Source of the DNA: Saxidomus purpurata
Taxonomy: Eukaryota > Mollusca > Bivalvia > Venerida > Veneridae
Assembly: GCA_022818135.1 (NCBI GenBank)
Contig: JAFMSR010000009.1
Location: 17,427,063-17,491,062 of the forward strand
Direction of reading: 5' to 3'
DNA: 64,000 nucleotides
The number at the start of each line of letters is the position of its first letter. The stretch's first letter is position 1. The translations under genes were made by a program, and so were the position numbers. The notes under the pieces were generated by a model. It worked only from the letters and a program-made list of their open reading frames with translations. It had not been told where the DNA came from and searched no databases. Below, one piece after another: positions 1 through 11,726 of the stretch.

Positions 1-377
1 TCTGCAGGGTCGTTAAGTGCAGTATTTTCTTCTCTACTTTCTTCTATTTGATCGTCTTTAGCTCTGTTTAATTCATCTAAAGAAGTAGCATCTGCTACAC
101 TAGTATGTACTTCCATTATTTTGTCATCAAAACTTGAATCAGTTGCACTAGCAGAATCAGAGAAACAGACATTGTCTTCATTTGTTTTTATCTTACATGT
201 TTCCATTCGTTTCTTATCAACGACCTTTTCATCTTCTATTGAATCATTTGTTTCGAGTTCATCATAACAACATGTTTTCTTTGGTTCGAAAGCGTTCACC
301 ATCCAAAACGTTTTGCTCATAGTGGGGAGGCCCCGCCCCTCTTTGTCTCTAAAAAGCTTGATTTTCTCAGATATACG
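1..377 (-). CDS. Gene A, open continuation after an in-frame TGA (partial)
   Basis: The codons following the TGA at 380-378 remain open in the same frame to the left edge of the window, about 125 codons. The composition (rich in D, E, K, S, T, N) matches the 827-codon frame before it. A short stretch ending around 75-50 (TSLDELNRAKDDQIEE) resembles the repeated SLNEATLLAKTKTEIEE-type segment of the upstream repeats, which argues that this is the same protein rather than 3' UTR. A Met at 320 could act as an independent start. The stop may be a real termination codon with readthrough, a nonsense allele, or an assembly error. Function unknown. Confidence 0.5.
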
Positions 378-2861
378 TCAACGTTTTGTAGTGATTTTTG
401 TTTCTTGCTCAATGGTATCAATTTCAGTCCTTTCATTTTCAAGCAAGCTATCACATTGACTTTCACGACCCAGCGGCATTTCTACTGAGTCGAATTTTTT
501 AAGTGTTTTTGTTTCCTCTTGAGATGTCCCATTTTGTTCTTTTCTTTGGATCATCAAACCGTCAGTAACATCAACGTCATCAGCATCGGCTGGCAATTTT
601 CTGCTCTTGTTTGTTTGCATTTGTTCGTGTCCTCTGTCAAGATCACTGGCAGTCTGAATAATGCATTCTTTCTCAGTATTGCTACTGTTATCTTCCAGGC
701 TCGTTTCGAGTGTATCTAAAAGACCATCTGTCTCACCGTCGCTGACCGCGTCCTTAAAATGGTTTTCATTTATATTATGTTCTTGTATTTTATTTTCTAA
801 TGATGCATTTTTATTCAATTCCATGTCATTCTTTCTTTCTGATGCGTTGTTTGTCTTTACGTTAGAAGAACATTTGATGCTTTCTTTTGCATCTATGGCA
901 TCACATGATGTATCTACATCACTATCAACACGATCTTTGTCAGTATTATCACCTGTTGTTGTCTTGTCACCTTTCTGTTGACGAACTCCTTCTTCTTCCC
1001 CATTTTTGGTTGCTGTTAATTCAGGAACTTGATTCAATGAGTCATTTTTGGAAGAATTTATACCAACGCCTATGTTTGCTGAAGTATCAATAGTTTCATC
1101 AGTATCTATTCGTTTATCTGTCTTGCACTGACTATCACTGTCCTTAAACTGCTTTTCTTTTGTTGTATCTTCTAAAATTTCACTTTCAACAGAATACTCA
1201 TTTTTCGACTCTCTATCATTTTTTTCTTTCGAGTCTTTGTTACACTCTGGAAGAGACGAAAACTTACTGCTCTCGACTTTAGCGTCCATGGTATCACATG
1301 ATTTAACTGCATTACTATCCATACGATCATCGTTAGTGCCATCACTTGTAATATTGTTGTCACTTTTCTCTTTACAAAACCCTTTTTCTTCATCTGTCCT
1401 CGCTATTGTCATTTTACTTACTTTATCTAAAGACTCATTCTTGGAAGAAATATCAATACTTTTATCTGCATCACACTGTTTAAAATCATTTGAGACGACA
1501 GTGTCATCGACAAACAAATTGCTGTCATCTTTTGTTTCCAATTGGTTTCTGTCAAGTTCTTTGTCTGTCTCAAAAGTGCCACTTTCTTTAACAGCACTAG
1601 CATTGTCTTCAAAGTTTGTTTCAAATTTATCTAAAGCTCTTTCTGTCTTCTTTTGACTTTCCGTGTCTTTAAAATGCTCGTCCTTTGAAGTATTTTCCAA
1701 ATTTTCATTTTCAACAGAAGCGTCTATATCTAATCCCAAGGCATCTTTTTCATCTGAGTCGTTGTCTAACTCTGATGTAGTCGAAAGTCTGCTGCTTCCA
1801 ATTTTACTGTCTGTGGTTTCACTAGATGTGACGGCATAATCATCGACGTAGTCTTGGTCAGTGCTATCCCCTATAGCTGTTTGTTCACTTATCTTTTTAT
1901 GGGACTGTTCTTCGATTTCCGTCTTCGTTTTAGCCAATAGAGTAGCTTCATTCAATGATTTGGTTTTTGAAGAAATCAGCGTGTTGTCATCAATATATTT
2001 ATTTGTATCACTTTGTTTAACATCTTCTTCCTCGTCCTCAACACATGAAACAATTTTAGCTTCCATAAACTTAGTTTCTTCATGTTTTCTTAAAATTTCA
2101 TTACTTCGTTCAATATTTATTGCATTCAGCTTTTCTACCTCAACACTCTCAACTGTAGTCCCAGATTGTTGTATTATTTCAGCCGTCTGGTATTCTACAT
2201 TTAACCTAGATTTTTCAAATTGAATATATGAATCAACTTCAGGCTGTTCAAATTCAATTGCGGATACTTCTTTGTCTGATATATTTTCCAAAGCTTCCTT
2301 CCGGACGAGAAGCTCCAGTGCAGGAATCCCATGTCTGTGTGCATCTACTTGGTCGGCGGGACCATTGTCAAATAAATACATCCCTGCTAAAACACTAGCT
2401 TCGAGTTCATTTACACGGTCCAAATCATACTTCTCTTTCCTAAGATTTGCCATACCCATAATTTGTTTAGTAGTTTGCTCAGCCTTTTCCTTTTTTGCAT
2501 GCTTTGTACTTTGCGCTTCAATGATTTTAACCTCAGACTCTTTGATATCTTTAAGCTTTCCTTGCTCAAATGGCTGATATAGAGCATCGGCTTTTCCATG
2601 TAGATATTCTTTCATTTCTTTAAAAGATTCCTCTATAAAACTTGTATCAGGCTCACTAGAGAAGGAACTGCCTCGGGATGTAATACCACTGTCTGTCGTG
2701 AGCCTTCGTCCGAATTTTGTAAGTTCTAATAAATCGTCTACATCGTTTAGACGTTCGTCATTCTTTTGAGTTTCTTCATCAAATTCATTCTCCATTTCAT
2801 AACCAATATCATGTTTCTTTTTAGATTCTTTAAAACTGTACTGCTGCTCAATTTCTCTCAT
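378..2861 (-). CDS. Gene A, long acidic repeat-containing exon
   Basis: An uninterrupted 827-codon frame, far longer than chance in AT-rich DNA; the same frame is already open from 2,969, so the Met at 2,861 is probably internal. Residues 1-250 are predicted helical and charged, with one less polar, more ordered-looking patch near 150-190 (ASVLAGMYLFDNGPADQVDA). Residues 296-775 hold three diverged tandem repeats (starting near 296, 471 and 601), each with an ISSK.xSL motif, a GD.TD.D.VDS-type motif 35 residues later, and an xFKD motif 100 residues in. The middle copy lacks about 45 residues. No signal peptide, membrane segment or enzyme motif is seen. Linked by splicing to an Ig exon, it is probably an intracellular structural or scaffold protein. 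I do not recognise the family. Confidence 0.8.
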   Translation of the reverse strand: MREIEQQYSFKESKKKHDIGYEMENEFDEETQKNDERLNDVDDLLELTKFGRRLTTDSGITSRGSSFSSEPDTSFIEESFKEMKEYLHGKADALYQPFEQGKLKDIKESEVKIIEAQSTKHAKKEKAEQTTKQIMGMANLRKEKYDLDRVNELEASVLAGMYLFDNGPADQVDAHRHGIPALELLVRKEALENISDKEVSAIEFEQPEVDSYIQFEKSRLNVEYQTAEIIQQSGTTVESVEVEKLNAINIERSNEILRKHEETKFMEAKIVSCVEDEEEDVKQSDTNKYIDDNTLISSKTKSLNEATLLAKTKTEIEEQSHKKISEQTAIGDSTDQDYVDDYAVTSSETTDSKIGSSRLSTTSELDNDSDEKDALGLDIDASVENENLENTSKDEHFKDTESQKKTERALDKFETNFEDNASAVKESGTFETDKELDRNQLETKDDSNLFVDDTVVSNDFKQCDADKSIDISSKNESLDKVSKMTIARTDEEKGFCKEKSDNNITSDGTNDDRMDSNAVKSCDTMDAKVESSKFSSLPECNKDSKEKNDRESKNEYSVESEILEDTTKEKQFKDSDSQCKTDKRIDTDETIDTSANIGVGINSSKNDSLNQVPELTATKNGEEEGVRQQKGDKTTTGDNTDKDRVDSDVDTSCDAIDAKESIKCSSNVKTNNASERKNDMELNKNASLENKIQEHNINENHFKDAVSDGETDGLLDTLETSLEDNSSNTEKECIIQTASDLDRGHEQMQTNKSRKLPADADDVDVTDGLMIQRKEQNGTSQEETKTLKKFDSVEMPLGRESQCDSLLENERTEIDTIEQETKITTKR

Positions 2862-3116
2862 TCCCTTTTCAACACTTTCTCGAATACCTTCAGACGTTTT
2901 AGTAATGCTTACGTCAAAGACATTCCTAATGATTCTTCTTGCAACTCTGATTGATAACCATCGTTGCTGTCAGTGGTACCGGAACCTCCCACCACCAGTG
3001 GGCGCCTTCGGCTCTGTGACGTCATTTCGTCCCTCCAATTTCTTCAATTTCGATCCTTTTGAATGACGACATAGCATGGACGGACGGTGTGTCTTTGTCT
3101 GCTGCAGACATAGTGC
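2862..3116 (-). CDS. Gene A, start of second exon, frame-disrupted
   Basis: A strong 3' splice site (pyrimidine-rich tract, then ATTACAG) ends at 3,117. The first exon ends in phase 1, and joining it here reads on as GTMSAADKDTPSVHAMSSFK, a natural-looking peptide, but that frame stops at TGA 3,024. A second frame opens at the overlapping ATG (3,025; MTSQSRRRPLVVGGSG...) and stops at TAA 2,911. The third frame, open from 2,969, runs into the 827-codon ORF. Each piece looks coding. Two one-base losses (near 3,024 and 2,912) would explain this; so could one insertion plus the TGA at 2,972-2,970, or unseen splicing. GTAAGC at 2,912 is a consensus-like donor that could end the exon in some transcripts. 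Confidence 0.5.
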
Positions 3117-4129
3117 CTGTAATAGAGAAATACGCATAAGAAGCGGAAAGTATGAATTATGACAATTACAAAATTCATAGTAACTCGTACTGTCTGTAAA
3201 GACAGAACAAAAAGTGGTGGTATTTGACCCTGAATCTGCTGACTTTCTAAAATGGACATGTCCATTTTCAGGTTTGTACAGTATTATTAATTATTTATAG
3301 GGGTGCTGCCTGAAAATAGGTTGCAAAACCAGAAGCAGTTGAAAGTGGTCAAATGCTGTTTGATATGGTAACTATCTGACAGGCTTACATAATGTATGTT
3401 TTGCAAAGATATTTGCTGTTCAGATGAAATTATTGTTTGTATACACTATCAAGGAATCGCGAAATTATTCATATATTTTCATTAATTGCAATGAGAGTGT
3501 TCAGTCCACGTTATATCTAATAATATCTTTGTATCTAATAAGCTGAACTATTCTTAGAATTAGTAGAGCTACACTTCGCACTCCGGTATAGAGATTGCCG
3601 TCAGCGGTGACGTCAACGTTGGCGTCACATCTTGGTTAAAGATTTACGCTCAGTCTTCGAGAGTTTCATAGTATCAAGTTAAATTACCCTAGATATGACC
3701 CTAGTGTCTGAGTTATCAAGTTTTCTTTGCAAATATTAAAGTAAAGACTTACGCAGTCGCATTACTTACGGAATAATTAGTTCTTTGGTGGATTGTTTTA
3801 GATTTCAAATGTTATAAGGCTGCTCGAATAGTAGTCAGTGGTGCAGTGATGTGACAGTTCTTGTTCATATTAGAAATAATGGTCAAACGAATGAGCTAGT
3901 TTTTCAGTTTACAAAATAAATCAAAATTCGCTGCCGAGTAAAGTCATCTTTATATTTAAGCTCATATCATCCATGTCAACTGTCCAAATACGTACGCCGT
4001 GTCGTTTGTGGTCACCTAACAATTAAACTGTTCGCCATTGGATACACAAGGTAGACATACGGTTTAAGTCGCTAAGAGTGGGTGTACACTGCCGGATTTA
4101 AACAAGTTTTACTGTACGCCTCCAGAAGC

Positions 4130-4490
4130 ATCTAAAGTTACAGTATTTCTTAAATCTGTTAAACTTAAAGTCCCAGGATCTTAACTGATATTGTAAAATA
4201 AATATACTGATAGGATAATGATGAAACCATGTTCTATTCATTGTAAAACAATGTTGACATATTCTTTTCTGTTTATCTAAGTCGCTTTTTCACGAAAAAG
4301 AGCTGCCAGCCGAAAGCGGGTTTCATAAATATATTTTGAAATATCATTGGAAAAAAATGCGACATGTACACTGTATATCGATTTAAAAAGTAAATTTATG
4401 TATGGGACAAATCAAATTCATTTTCGCCGGTAAGACATATTTCTTGGTAAAATAAGAGCTACATGTACTTAATTGTCAATGTGATCGTGG
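4130..4490 (+). repeat. Dispersed 330-bp repeat, copy 1
   Basis: This shares with 9,165-9,475 and 16,805-17,200 the ordered blocks AAAGTCCCA, TATAGGATAATGAT..CCATGTTCTATTC, GTCGTTTCTTCACGAAA, ATCGATTTAAAAAG and CGCCGGTAAGACAT..TTCTTGGTAAAATAA. No coding capacity and no clear terminal repeats are seen. It is probably a non-autonomous transposon or a fragment of one. Confidence 0.65.
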
Positions 4491-5405
4491 GACTTTTAAG
4501 TACAGGAGTTATAATTATTATAATTCTCTTAAAAGTCAATGGTACACCATCATTTGACTATCTTTATTGAAGATTTAATGATTTTCAACATACTCCTCTC
4601 TTAAATATCTTACTAAGGAATTGTTAGATTTTAAGGAAAATCTTAAGCTATGACTTAAGATGCTACTGGAATATGGCCCCCAGATCACGCGGATGAACCT
4701 GGCAGACTGAGGTTGCATGCTAAAGGGACGCAGTTTATAAAGAAAATCGTTTTTTGATTACATTATAATTATTTTCTATCGATCTCCGAAAAAGTTTATT
4801 CAAAAGTAGGTGGCTTCAGTCAATATATTTTTAAAGAACGGCAAACTAAAATGACGTCAGATTTAACGTCATTCTCAAAGTAACGTCATTCACTCAGTGC
4901 TCTGTATTTGTCAGTTTAAAAAAGAATTCCATGCTAAACAGTACTTACGTTGTGAAAAGGAAAGTGCATAAAGTTGTATGAATATTAATTACTAAACTTT
5001 AACGCTTACCTCAAACATACAATCAATTTAACTTTCACAATTATTTCGATGCTGTAGTAAGTCCATCTAAACTATTGACATATCAAAACACAAAACTAAA
5101 TTATCAAACACTAAATAAATATACGACACAGAAATTCTACAAGAAATGCAAATGCACTCTAGATCTCTGCACTATTACTTCTGTTTCTAGCTTTCGATCC
5201 TAAATACCATCTGTTCCTTCAGCAACATATTGTGAACTTATTTTACATAAGCATTTACGTAAGTAACAACTATTTTTACTCGAAAATGTTATTGTTACTT
5301 TTTTCATCAACATTTTATGGCAACTTTCCTGTTTCTTATTTAATGAAAATTTAATCATTCATCATCAGTGAGAAGTCTTTGGCAGCTACTGTCTGTCCGG
5401 TGTGG

Positions 5406-5680
5406 TGCCATGTGGGCACTTAGATTACGGTGATGTGTGGGCGCTTAGATTGCGGTGATTTGTGGGCACTTCAATTCCGGTGATGTGTGGACACTTAGAT
5501 TACGGTGATGCGTGCGCACTTAAATTCCGGTGATATGTGTGCACTTAGATTGCGATGATTTGTGTGCACTTAGATTGCGATGATTTGTGTGCACTTAGAT
5601 TGCGGTGATTTGTGTGTACTTAGATTGCACTGATTTGTGTGTACTTAGATTGCAGTGATTTGTGTGCACTTAGATTGCGA
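5406..5680 (+). repeat. 25-bp minisatellite, about 11 copies
   Basis: The unit is close to TGATTTGTGTGCACTTAGAT followed by TGCGG. The GCACT block recurs exactly every 25 bp at 5,416, 5,441, 5,466, 5,491, 5,516, 5,541, 5,566, 5,591, 5,616, 5,641 and 5,666. Units at the right are more alike than those at the left, as expected from recent spread at one end. Confidence 0.95.
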
Positions 5681-7242
5681 GACAGAGTAAGAGTAAGTAG
5701 GTTTTCAGAAAAAGTTGGCGATTTAACATTTGTGTAAATTGTGTCATTTTCACGTGAAGAATATTTCGCGATATGTTAGCAGACAGACTTATTCTCTGCT
5801 AGTAAATCTATGTAAAAAGAAACTTTCGCGAGATTTTTTAATTAGTGCAGTGGAAAAGTCGGAAAAAATCGAATCATTGCGACTATCACCCAATTTACAG
5901 TAGTATTTTTAGCATGACACACTGTTGTATTTCTGACTTAAACCAGAATGGACCATGCCAAACCTGTGCAATCATAATTGTCCTATAAATAGATGCATTT
6001 GCGAAACACTTTTAAGCAAGTTTTTGGCCTGGGGACTGAAAGTCCCCAAGGCCTAAGTTAGTATACCACATTTCAAACCCTGCAAGAATTTTAGCCGTGC
6101 TATGTGCGAATAACAACTGTAAACATGCGCTATGCGAAAGTAGTGCAAGACAGACCAGATCAATCTTCTGTTTGAATGCCGCATATGATAAGAACATGTT
6201 ACAAATAAAAATAGTACATAAAACTTTAAACGACTGGATGAAGGTATATAGCTTACGGGCTGCATTACACATTTTTTTCTGTTTCAGAAATTAATGCGCT
6301 GTTAGCTGATTACGGAAGATAATCATATGCATATCACGGAAAATACGGATATTTACGGAAATTTACGAAAGTACGAAGCTCGATATAAGAGTTTGTAGTT
6401 TGATTTTCAAATTTCCGATGTTATTTCATTGACAACTTTGTTATTTACGAACGATAACATATATATTTACCTAAAAATAAATGTGTCTGTAAAAAAGATA
6501 TAATTTACGTACATTCCCGAGAAGGAACTAACGTGATCAAATTCACCCGCCATTTATCGAGGACGCTGCATGTCGAGGCCCAGTGAACGGTTTCACTGAT
6601 TACAACTACAAGGTAACCCAGAATCATTTTTCGTTTTTCTTTATTACACATTGTACAGTACTGTATTTATATTTCATTGCTGGTATTGCTTTGTTTATTT
6701 CTGTTTCAAGGTCTTGTCATTGGTACACAATAATTTTCGATCCACATCATCAGATCATATCGCTTGAAGTTGTACAAAGCGCAGATCGAATTATTTGTAC
6801 GGGCTTAAACATTTTATAATCTTGACTATGTGATTATTTTTCATTTAACGTACATTTCATAATAAAACAAACTTCCCTGTCACCCATATATTTGTGAATC
6901 ATTCATTCTGTGTCATATATTGAATTTCGTCCTCTGCACATTTCGACCCGCGCTTTAGGTAAGATTCAACGCAGAACACGTAGGTGAAAAGTTGTTTTTC
7001 GGGGAGTTAACCTATAGCCCCCAGGCCTTCAGCGCTCACAGCGCTTTGATTACCAAAAGGGACCATCCGAGTGTGAAGTATGGTAAACGACATGGTACAG
7101 TCCAACGAGTGTGTTATACTGTGGCTAATTTCATATTAAAATGAATTGTAAATGGTACAACTAGTATCGGTAATGAACAGTGGACAAAGTAATACAGTTT
7201 GAGTTGAAAGATGTTTTAGACTTTGTTCTAGCTGCCTGAGTG

Positions 7243-7440
7243 CGGGTTGTCTGGCTAGCTCAGTAGTTCAAGTGCTGGCTTCCCAAAGCTGCGGTCAGGG
7301 TTCTGTACCTGGTGTCGGCATGTGAGATGATTATGTTGTCACTAAGTCGGATAATGTTTTTTTCTTCGGGTACTCCTGTTTCCGCCACCTTTAAAATACC
7401 ATAACAACGCGACCATCTGTGAGAACGAGCGTGATCTAGC
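7243..7440 (+). mobile_element. tRNA-derived SINE-like sequence
   Basis: TGGCTAGCTCAGTAGTTCAA resembles a tRNA A box and GGTTCTGTACC, 40 bases later, resembles a B box; together they suggest an internal RNA polymerase III promoter. The remainder is unique and the 3' end is not defined. The match to a functional tRNA cloverleaf is poor, so a SINE is preferred to a tRNA gene. Confidence 0.5.
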
Positions 7441-8216
7441 ATAAGTTGTATAACTTGTATTGCAATTGTTGTAAAATAGTTATAAAGTTTAAGAAGCGGA
7501 GCGAAACCTTTATTAGCATTTTTTCAGGACACAAAATGTAGGAACATCCTAGAAACATTTCGGTTTAGTTTGTTGGCCCCATTGTTTTAAAAGGAATCCT
7601 GTTTAAGAGACTATTTACGACGACAAAAACGTCATTTGATAATTACGTGCTTAGGTAAGCCACGCCGCGCGAGAAACAAAAAAAAAGCTATGTTTAACAC
7701 TTAACTAGACATTCCGTTTTTAAGAGGGTTATAAGAAACCAGAACAAGTTCATGAGAAAACTAATGTTTATTTATAAAGGTGAAACAAAAACATGAAAAT
7801 CCCGATCTATCCCAATTTATACCTAATTAATATATTTCTTGAGTAGGAGTTTAACCTTACAGCTTATAAATAATATTTATGAATCGCGTTTTTTTTTCAC
7901 AGTTAAGCTCTAACATACAAAATGATATGAGTTAGGTATAGGTTTATTATTTCGCGTTAATTGAAAACACGTGTTGGTATTCTATGAATTGAACAGTTAG
8001 ATTCATTTGATTTATACCATGTCTTGAAAAGCCTATAGTAATAGGTTTTTGCACCGTTAATCGTGTCTTTTTCTATTGAAAGATAATGTTTGATGATACC
8101 AATTAACCTTAATGTAAGAAAGTAATACAACAATGTGTATATATATAAACTTCGTATATTTAACGAACTTGAAATGTTCCCTATATCCGGCGTATGTGAA
8201 ACCATAGAGCAGTTTC

Positions 8217-8315
8217 ATTTAAAAAAGGGAAACAAATCGGGCTCAGAAAATTTGTTCCTGATATGCCGAATTTGGTTACATCCGGGGTCGTTTTAAACGG
8301 AGTTTACTGTATAAC
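8217..8315 (+). repeat. One end of the CAGTAAACTCCG fold-back family
   Basis: It contains GGGCTCAGAAAATTTGTTCC, a TCCGGGGTCG block and the terminal motif CGGAGTTTACTGTA, all of which recur in the elements at 26,071-26,585 and 27,010-27,201. The opposite end is not found nearby, so this is a truncated copy. Confidence 0.6.
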
Positions 8316-9164
8316 AAATATATGGTGTCATGCAAGCGCCATGCTGTCGACGTGTAAGAGAGTTAAATAAAGCTAAGACCCTTTGAAATCGATGTGATCC
8401 TGATCTACACTATTTGCTATTTTGTCTGATATATTTCCGTGAGCATCCCCACGAATTGTTAATGGAACTGTCCGAATTCTAAGATGGGCAAGTCTATTTT
8501 AGAAATTTAGATGGGAACGGATCAAAGTTATCAGCACTACTAAAATCAGTTACAACACTTTCGTTGTCATAGCAGCCAAGTTTCATACATAAACCATCAT
8601 TTTAATGACACAGTCTTGTGCGACCGCCGTGTTATAAACAAGCCTTTTGAATATGTAGAATACGTTGCTTCAGAGACGGAAGTAAAGAAAATTGACAGCA
8701 CAGGTGCTCAGTCCCCCCCCCCCCCCACCCCCCATTTATTATCATTTCTATTTTTTTCGCAACAGGGAAGAAACAGATCCAACAAGTTTTTGGCGACTGT
8801 CACATTTTCACATTTGCCAAACAATGTGGCACAGAAATGACATGCATATAATCTGATTATACCGTCTACTAAATGCAATGACGTCCACACGAAATATGCC
8901 ACGGGGTAAACTATTAGCTTCATATTTTGGTTATTTTCCAAACAACCAATTTCTGCTTCAAGAAGAGACAATTACCCCAAAGAACACCTCTGACAAAAAA
9001 AAATTCGCATTTACGAAACTTCTAGCCTGTGGTGTTCAATTTGTGTTCCAGTTTGTTGGTTGATTCCCTCAATTTTCATTTATTGCAGTACAATCTGCTT
9101 GATTATGTCTTTCAGTTCCTCTTTTTCTTAAAACTCATATATATCTCTTAGATAACTGTTTAAA

Positions 9165-9475
9165 GTCCCATGATCACTTTGAATTTACTGATAAAATAAA
9201 ATAAATTTACTTATAGGATAATGATAGAACCATGTTCTATTCTGACACTCTAAAACAATGTTGACATATTAATTTCTTTCGTATTCAAGTCGTTTCTTCA
9301 CGAAAACCCGTTGCTAGAAAGTCTTTCTTATTTTTTGCAATATCACATACTTCTCTACATCGATTTAAAAAGCAAAGTTAGGAATGTTTTTGGTACAAGT
9401 AAACGTTATTTCCGCCGGTAAGACATCGTTCTTGGTAAAATAAAAGGTACTTGTAATTGTGGTCCTAGGACTGTA
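9165..9475 (+). repeat. Dispersed 330-bp repeat, copy 2
   Basis: Same orientation and same block order as the copy at 4,130: TATAGGATAATGATAGAACC, GTCGTTTCTTCACGAAAA, ACATCGATTTAAAAAGCAAA and CGCCGGTAAGACAT. Small indels separate the two, so neither is very recent. Confidence 0.65.
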
Positions 9476-11726
9476 ATGTTCCTTCATTGAAATCCACCTA
9501 AAGAAATTTAAAATTCGTACTTCCTTATAGTTTCGGGTAACTGATCGTTACTAGGCCGTAACCTCGGGTTCCGTTCTTAGCATTATGTTGTGTTCGCAGT
9601 AATGAATACTTTCACTACTTTAGTTGTACCAGGCAGAATTTGCCGCAGTTCTACCCTTCATTTGGCACGAAAATTTTTAATCCTTTGCCCGAGTAAGGGT
9701 GGTGACACCTCCTTCAAAAAAATCCCCTTTTAAACAATAAATTCAAGTTAACAGCATTATGGCCGAGAAATGCTGGGGTCGGCCGTAGACGCCCCTTCAG
9801 GGCTAAAAGGCTCAGACCTGTATAAACCCAGTATAGTACTTAAAGTACTTAAGTTGTACTTATCGAAAAGAAATCGCCTTTAGTCCATTGGCTAACAATC
9901 GCAGCGTGTTGCTTGTCCCCTGTCCTTTCTCATAGTCTGGTTGTCAATGGATGCTGTGTCTGGCGGCGTTTGTGGATTCTTTTTGTTATGTTACAGTTAT
10001 AAAGAGGACAAAATGATATTTTTACTTAAAACATTAAACATCTTTTCCATCTAAACTTTTCAAGTTAAAGGACTTAATGACGTCAGATGCTATTCCAACA
10101 TAATCTTGTGATATATTATAAAATGTACAAATGCAATTCTTCTTTTACCAAACTTTATTCGACTATCTCGAGTTTTACCGTAGTCGGATTCTAACAATTA
10201 AATAATTTTGTTGCCATGGAAACATATCGACACTATGAACACATCAAACGGTAAAAATATGTTCCCCCTCAATATTTTACCTACCACCAGTTCAGCTAAC
10301 ACTTTACCTGAATTATTATCTAATATTGAACATCTATTAGCGGAGATTTCGAGAAATGCGAAAGTATCACTGCAGATCTTATGAAAAAATGTATGTTCCA
10401 CTTATGTTCCACGCTCATGTCTATTTCACGTCTGTTTCATGTCTGTTTCACGTTATATTTCTGGTATTAGAGGAGAGTGTTTGAACGAGCTGATGGTTCC
10501 ACAGTATGCAGAAAATTGCGGATACTGCTGCCTATAAGTCCCGTCGAAAAAATTAGGCAAAAATGTTCTAACAAGTTTGATAATTGCAAGACTCGAGACT
10601 TCTATTTAATCATGGTACGGAATTCTGTCAGCGCCATCATAAGATGCATTTTAGAAGGAAACTATAATAGTTATGCGTTCTTTTATTTTAGATAATGTAC
10701 AAATGTACATAGAAAACCTCATCGTTTCTATTGCTTTGTTTTGATCAGTCATTTTTATTACAGATGTCTGAAAACTGGCAGGATATTGTTGGAAATTTTC
10801 TGTTGTACATTTACTAATCCCTATACATTTTGTATCCTACTTTTAAAAACAGGTCATGAACATCACAGAAACGATCAAACGAAAACCCGATTATTACACA
10901 TTTAAGAATAAATTACAATATGCTTGTTTAATACTTGTAATAGTATTCAATCCAGAAAGACAAAAAACCCTTAAAGGATGCCGTAATTTTTTATAATAGA
11001 TTTTTTGTTTAATTTAATTTGCATTTTACGTTCTCTTCTAAGTGTCTGACGCATTTAAGTCCATAATAAATCTGTTTTTATTTATCATCTGAGTTATATT
11101 CTATCCCCAAAATAACTTTTTTCCGCTGAATAATATCTCTGTATCTGAATCAGTTAAACACATCTTATCTGCCTTTTTCCGGATTTGTTTTATAGTTTTT
11201 TTACACATGTGCTAAAAGTTATGATATATTTTTACTAATTCCCAGGGCAAGGAGTACCAAAGCTAACGACCCCCACTCTGCCGATAACCCACACTTAAGC
11301 CCTCGATCTGCTGTAACAGTTCTATCTTTCGCATAATATATATGATTTTCAACTGGTGAACTTCCTTCTTATACATTTAGTCATTTCCGGTCTTTCGAAC
11401 TGGTCGGAACATGGTATATCATTACCCTTAAGTTGTTTGCTTCAGAAAATCAAAGCAGTCTGTTTTGGGTATTCTTTTTCGATCAAATTACTCAACTCCA
11501 CGTTACAAATGTACTTTTACGTTTAAATATTTTAACTTTATTTTAACTGTTTTGTTTAACTGTTTTTAAGTTCTTCAACCTGAAGAACAGCTTTCGGAAT
11601 AAAACTTTATAATTGCACCTTATTTCCAGATACTCTCAATTTCTAGGGGGAAAATGTTTACATCAATATTTGGGTAAAGATGAAAGGAAAAAAGCACACA
11701 GGATAATACGCCAATATAATATTTAC

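Larger units (their letters stand above)
3117..11726 (-). other. Gene A intron (8.6 kb), no gene inside
   Basis: It starts at a GTAAAT donor (11,726) and ends at the ATTACAG acceptor (3,117). Exon phases on the two sides match (phase 1). I see no conserved coding segment on either strand; the small ORFs are chance. It holds a 25-bp minisatellite, a tRNA-like SINE near 7,243, two copies of a dispersed 330-bp repeat (4,130 and 9,165), one end of a fold-back repeat family near 8,300 and a poly-C tract at about 8,711-8,733. Other exons could lie inside, but none is visible. Confidence 0.6.

Noticed and set aside
519..2577. Plus-strand ORFs rich in Ser and Leu
   Set aside because: They are the reverse complement of the acidic minus-strand coding frame.
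2887..2912. 25-base micro-intron (GTAAGC ... TGAAG) to repair the gene A frame
   Set aside because: Too short for an animal intron, and removing it does not restore the needed frame.
4845..4885. Cluster of TGACGTCA/AACGTCAT, CRE-like sites
   Set aside because: Inside a large intron with no other regulatory evidence; short motifs of this kind also occur at 3,605 and 41,520.
5406..5680. CRISPR-like spacing
   Set aside because: Units are contiguous 25-bp repeats without unique spacers, in eukaryotic DNA.
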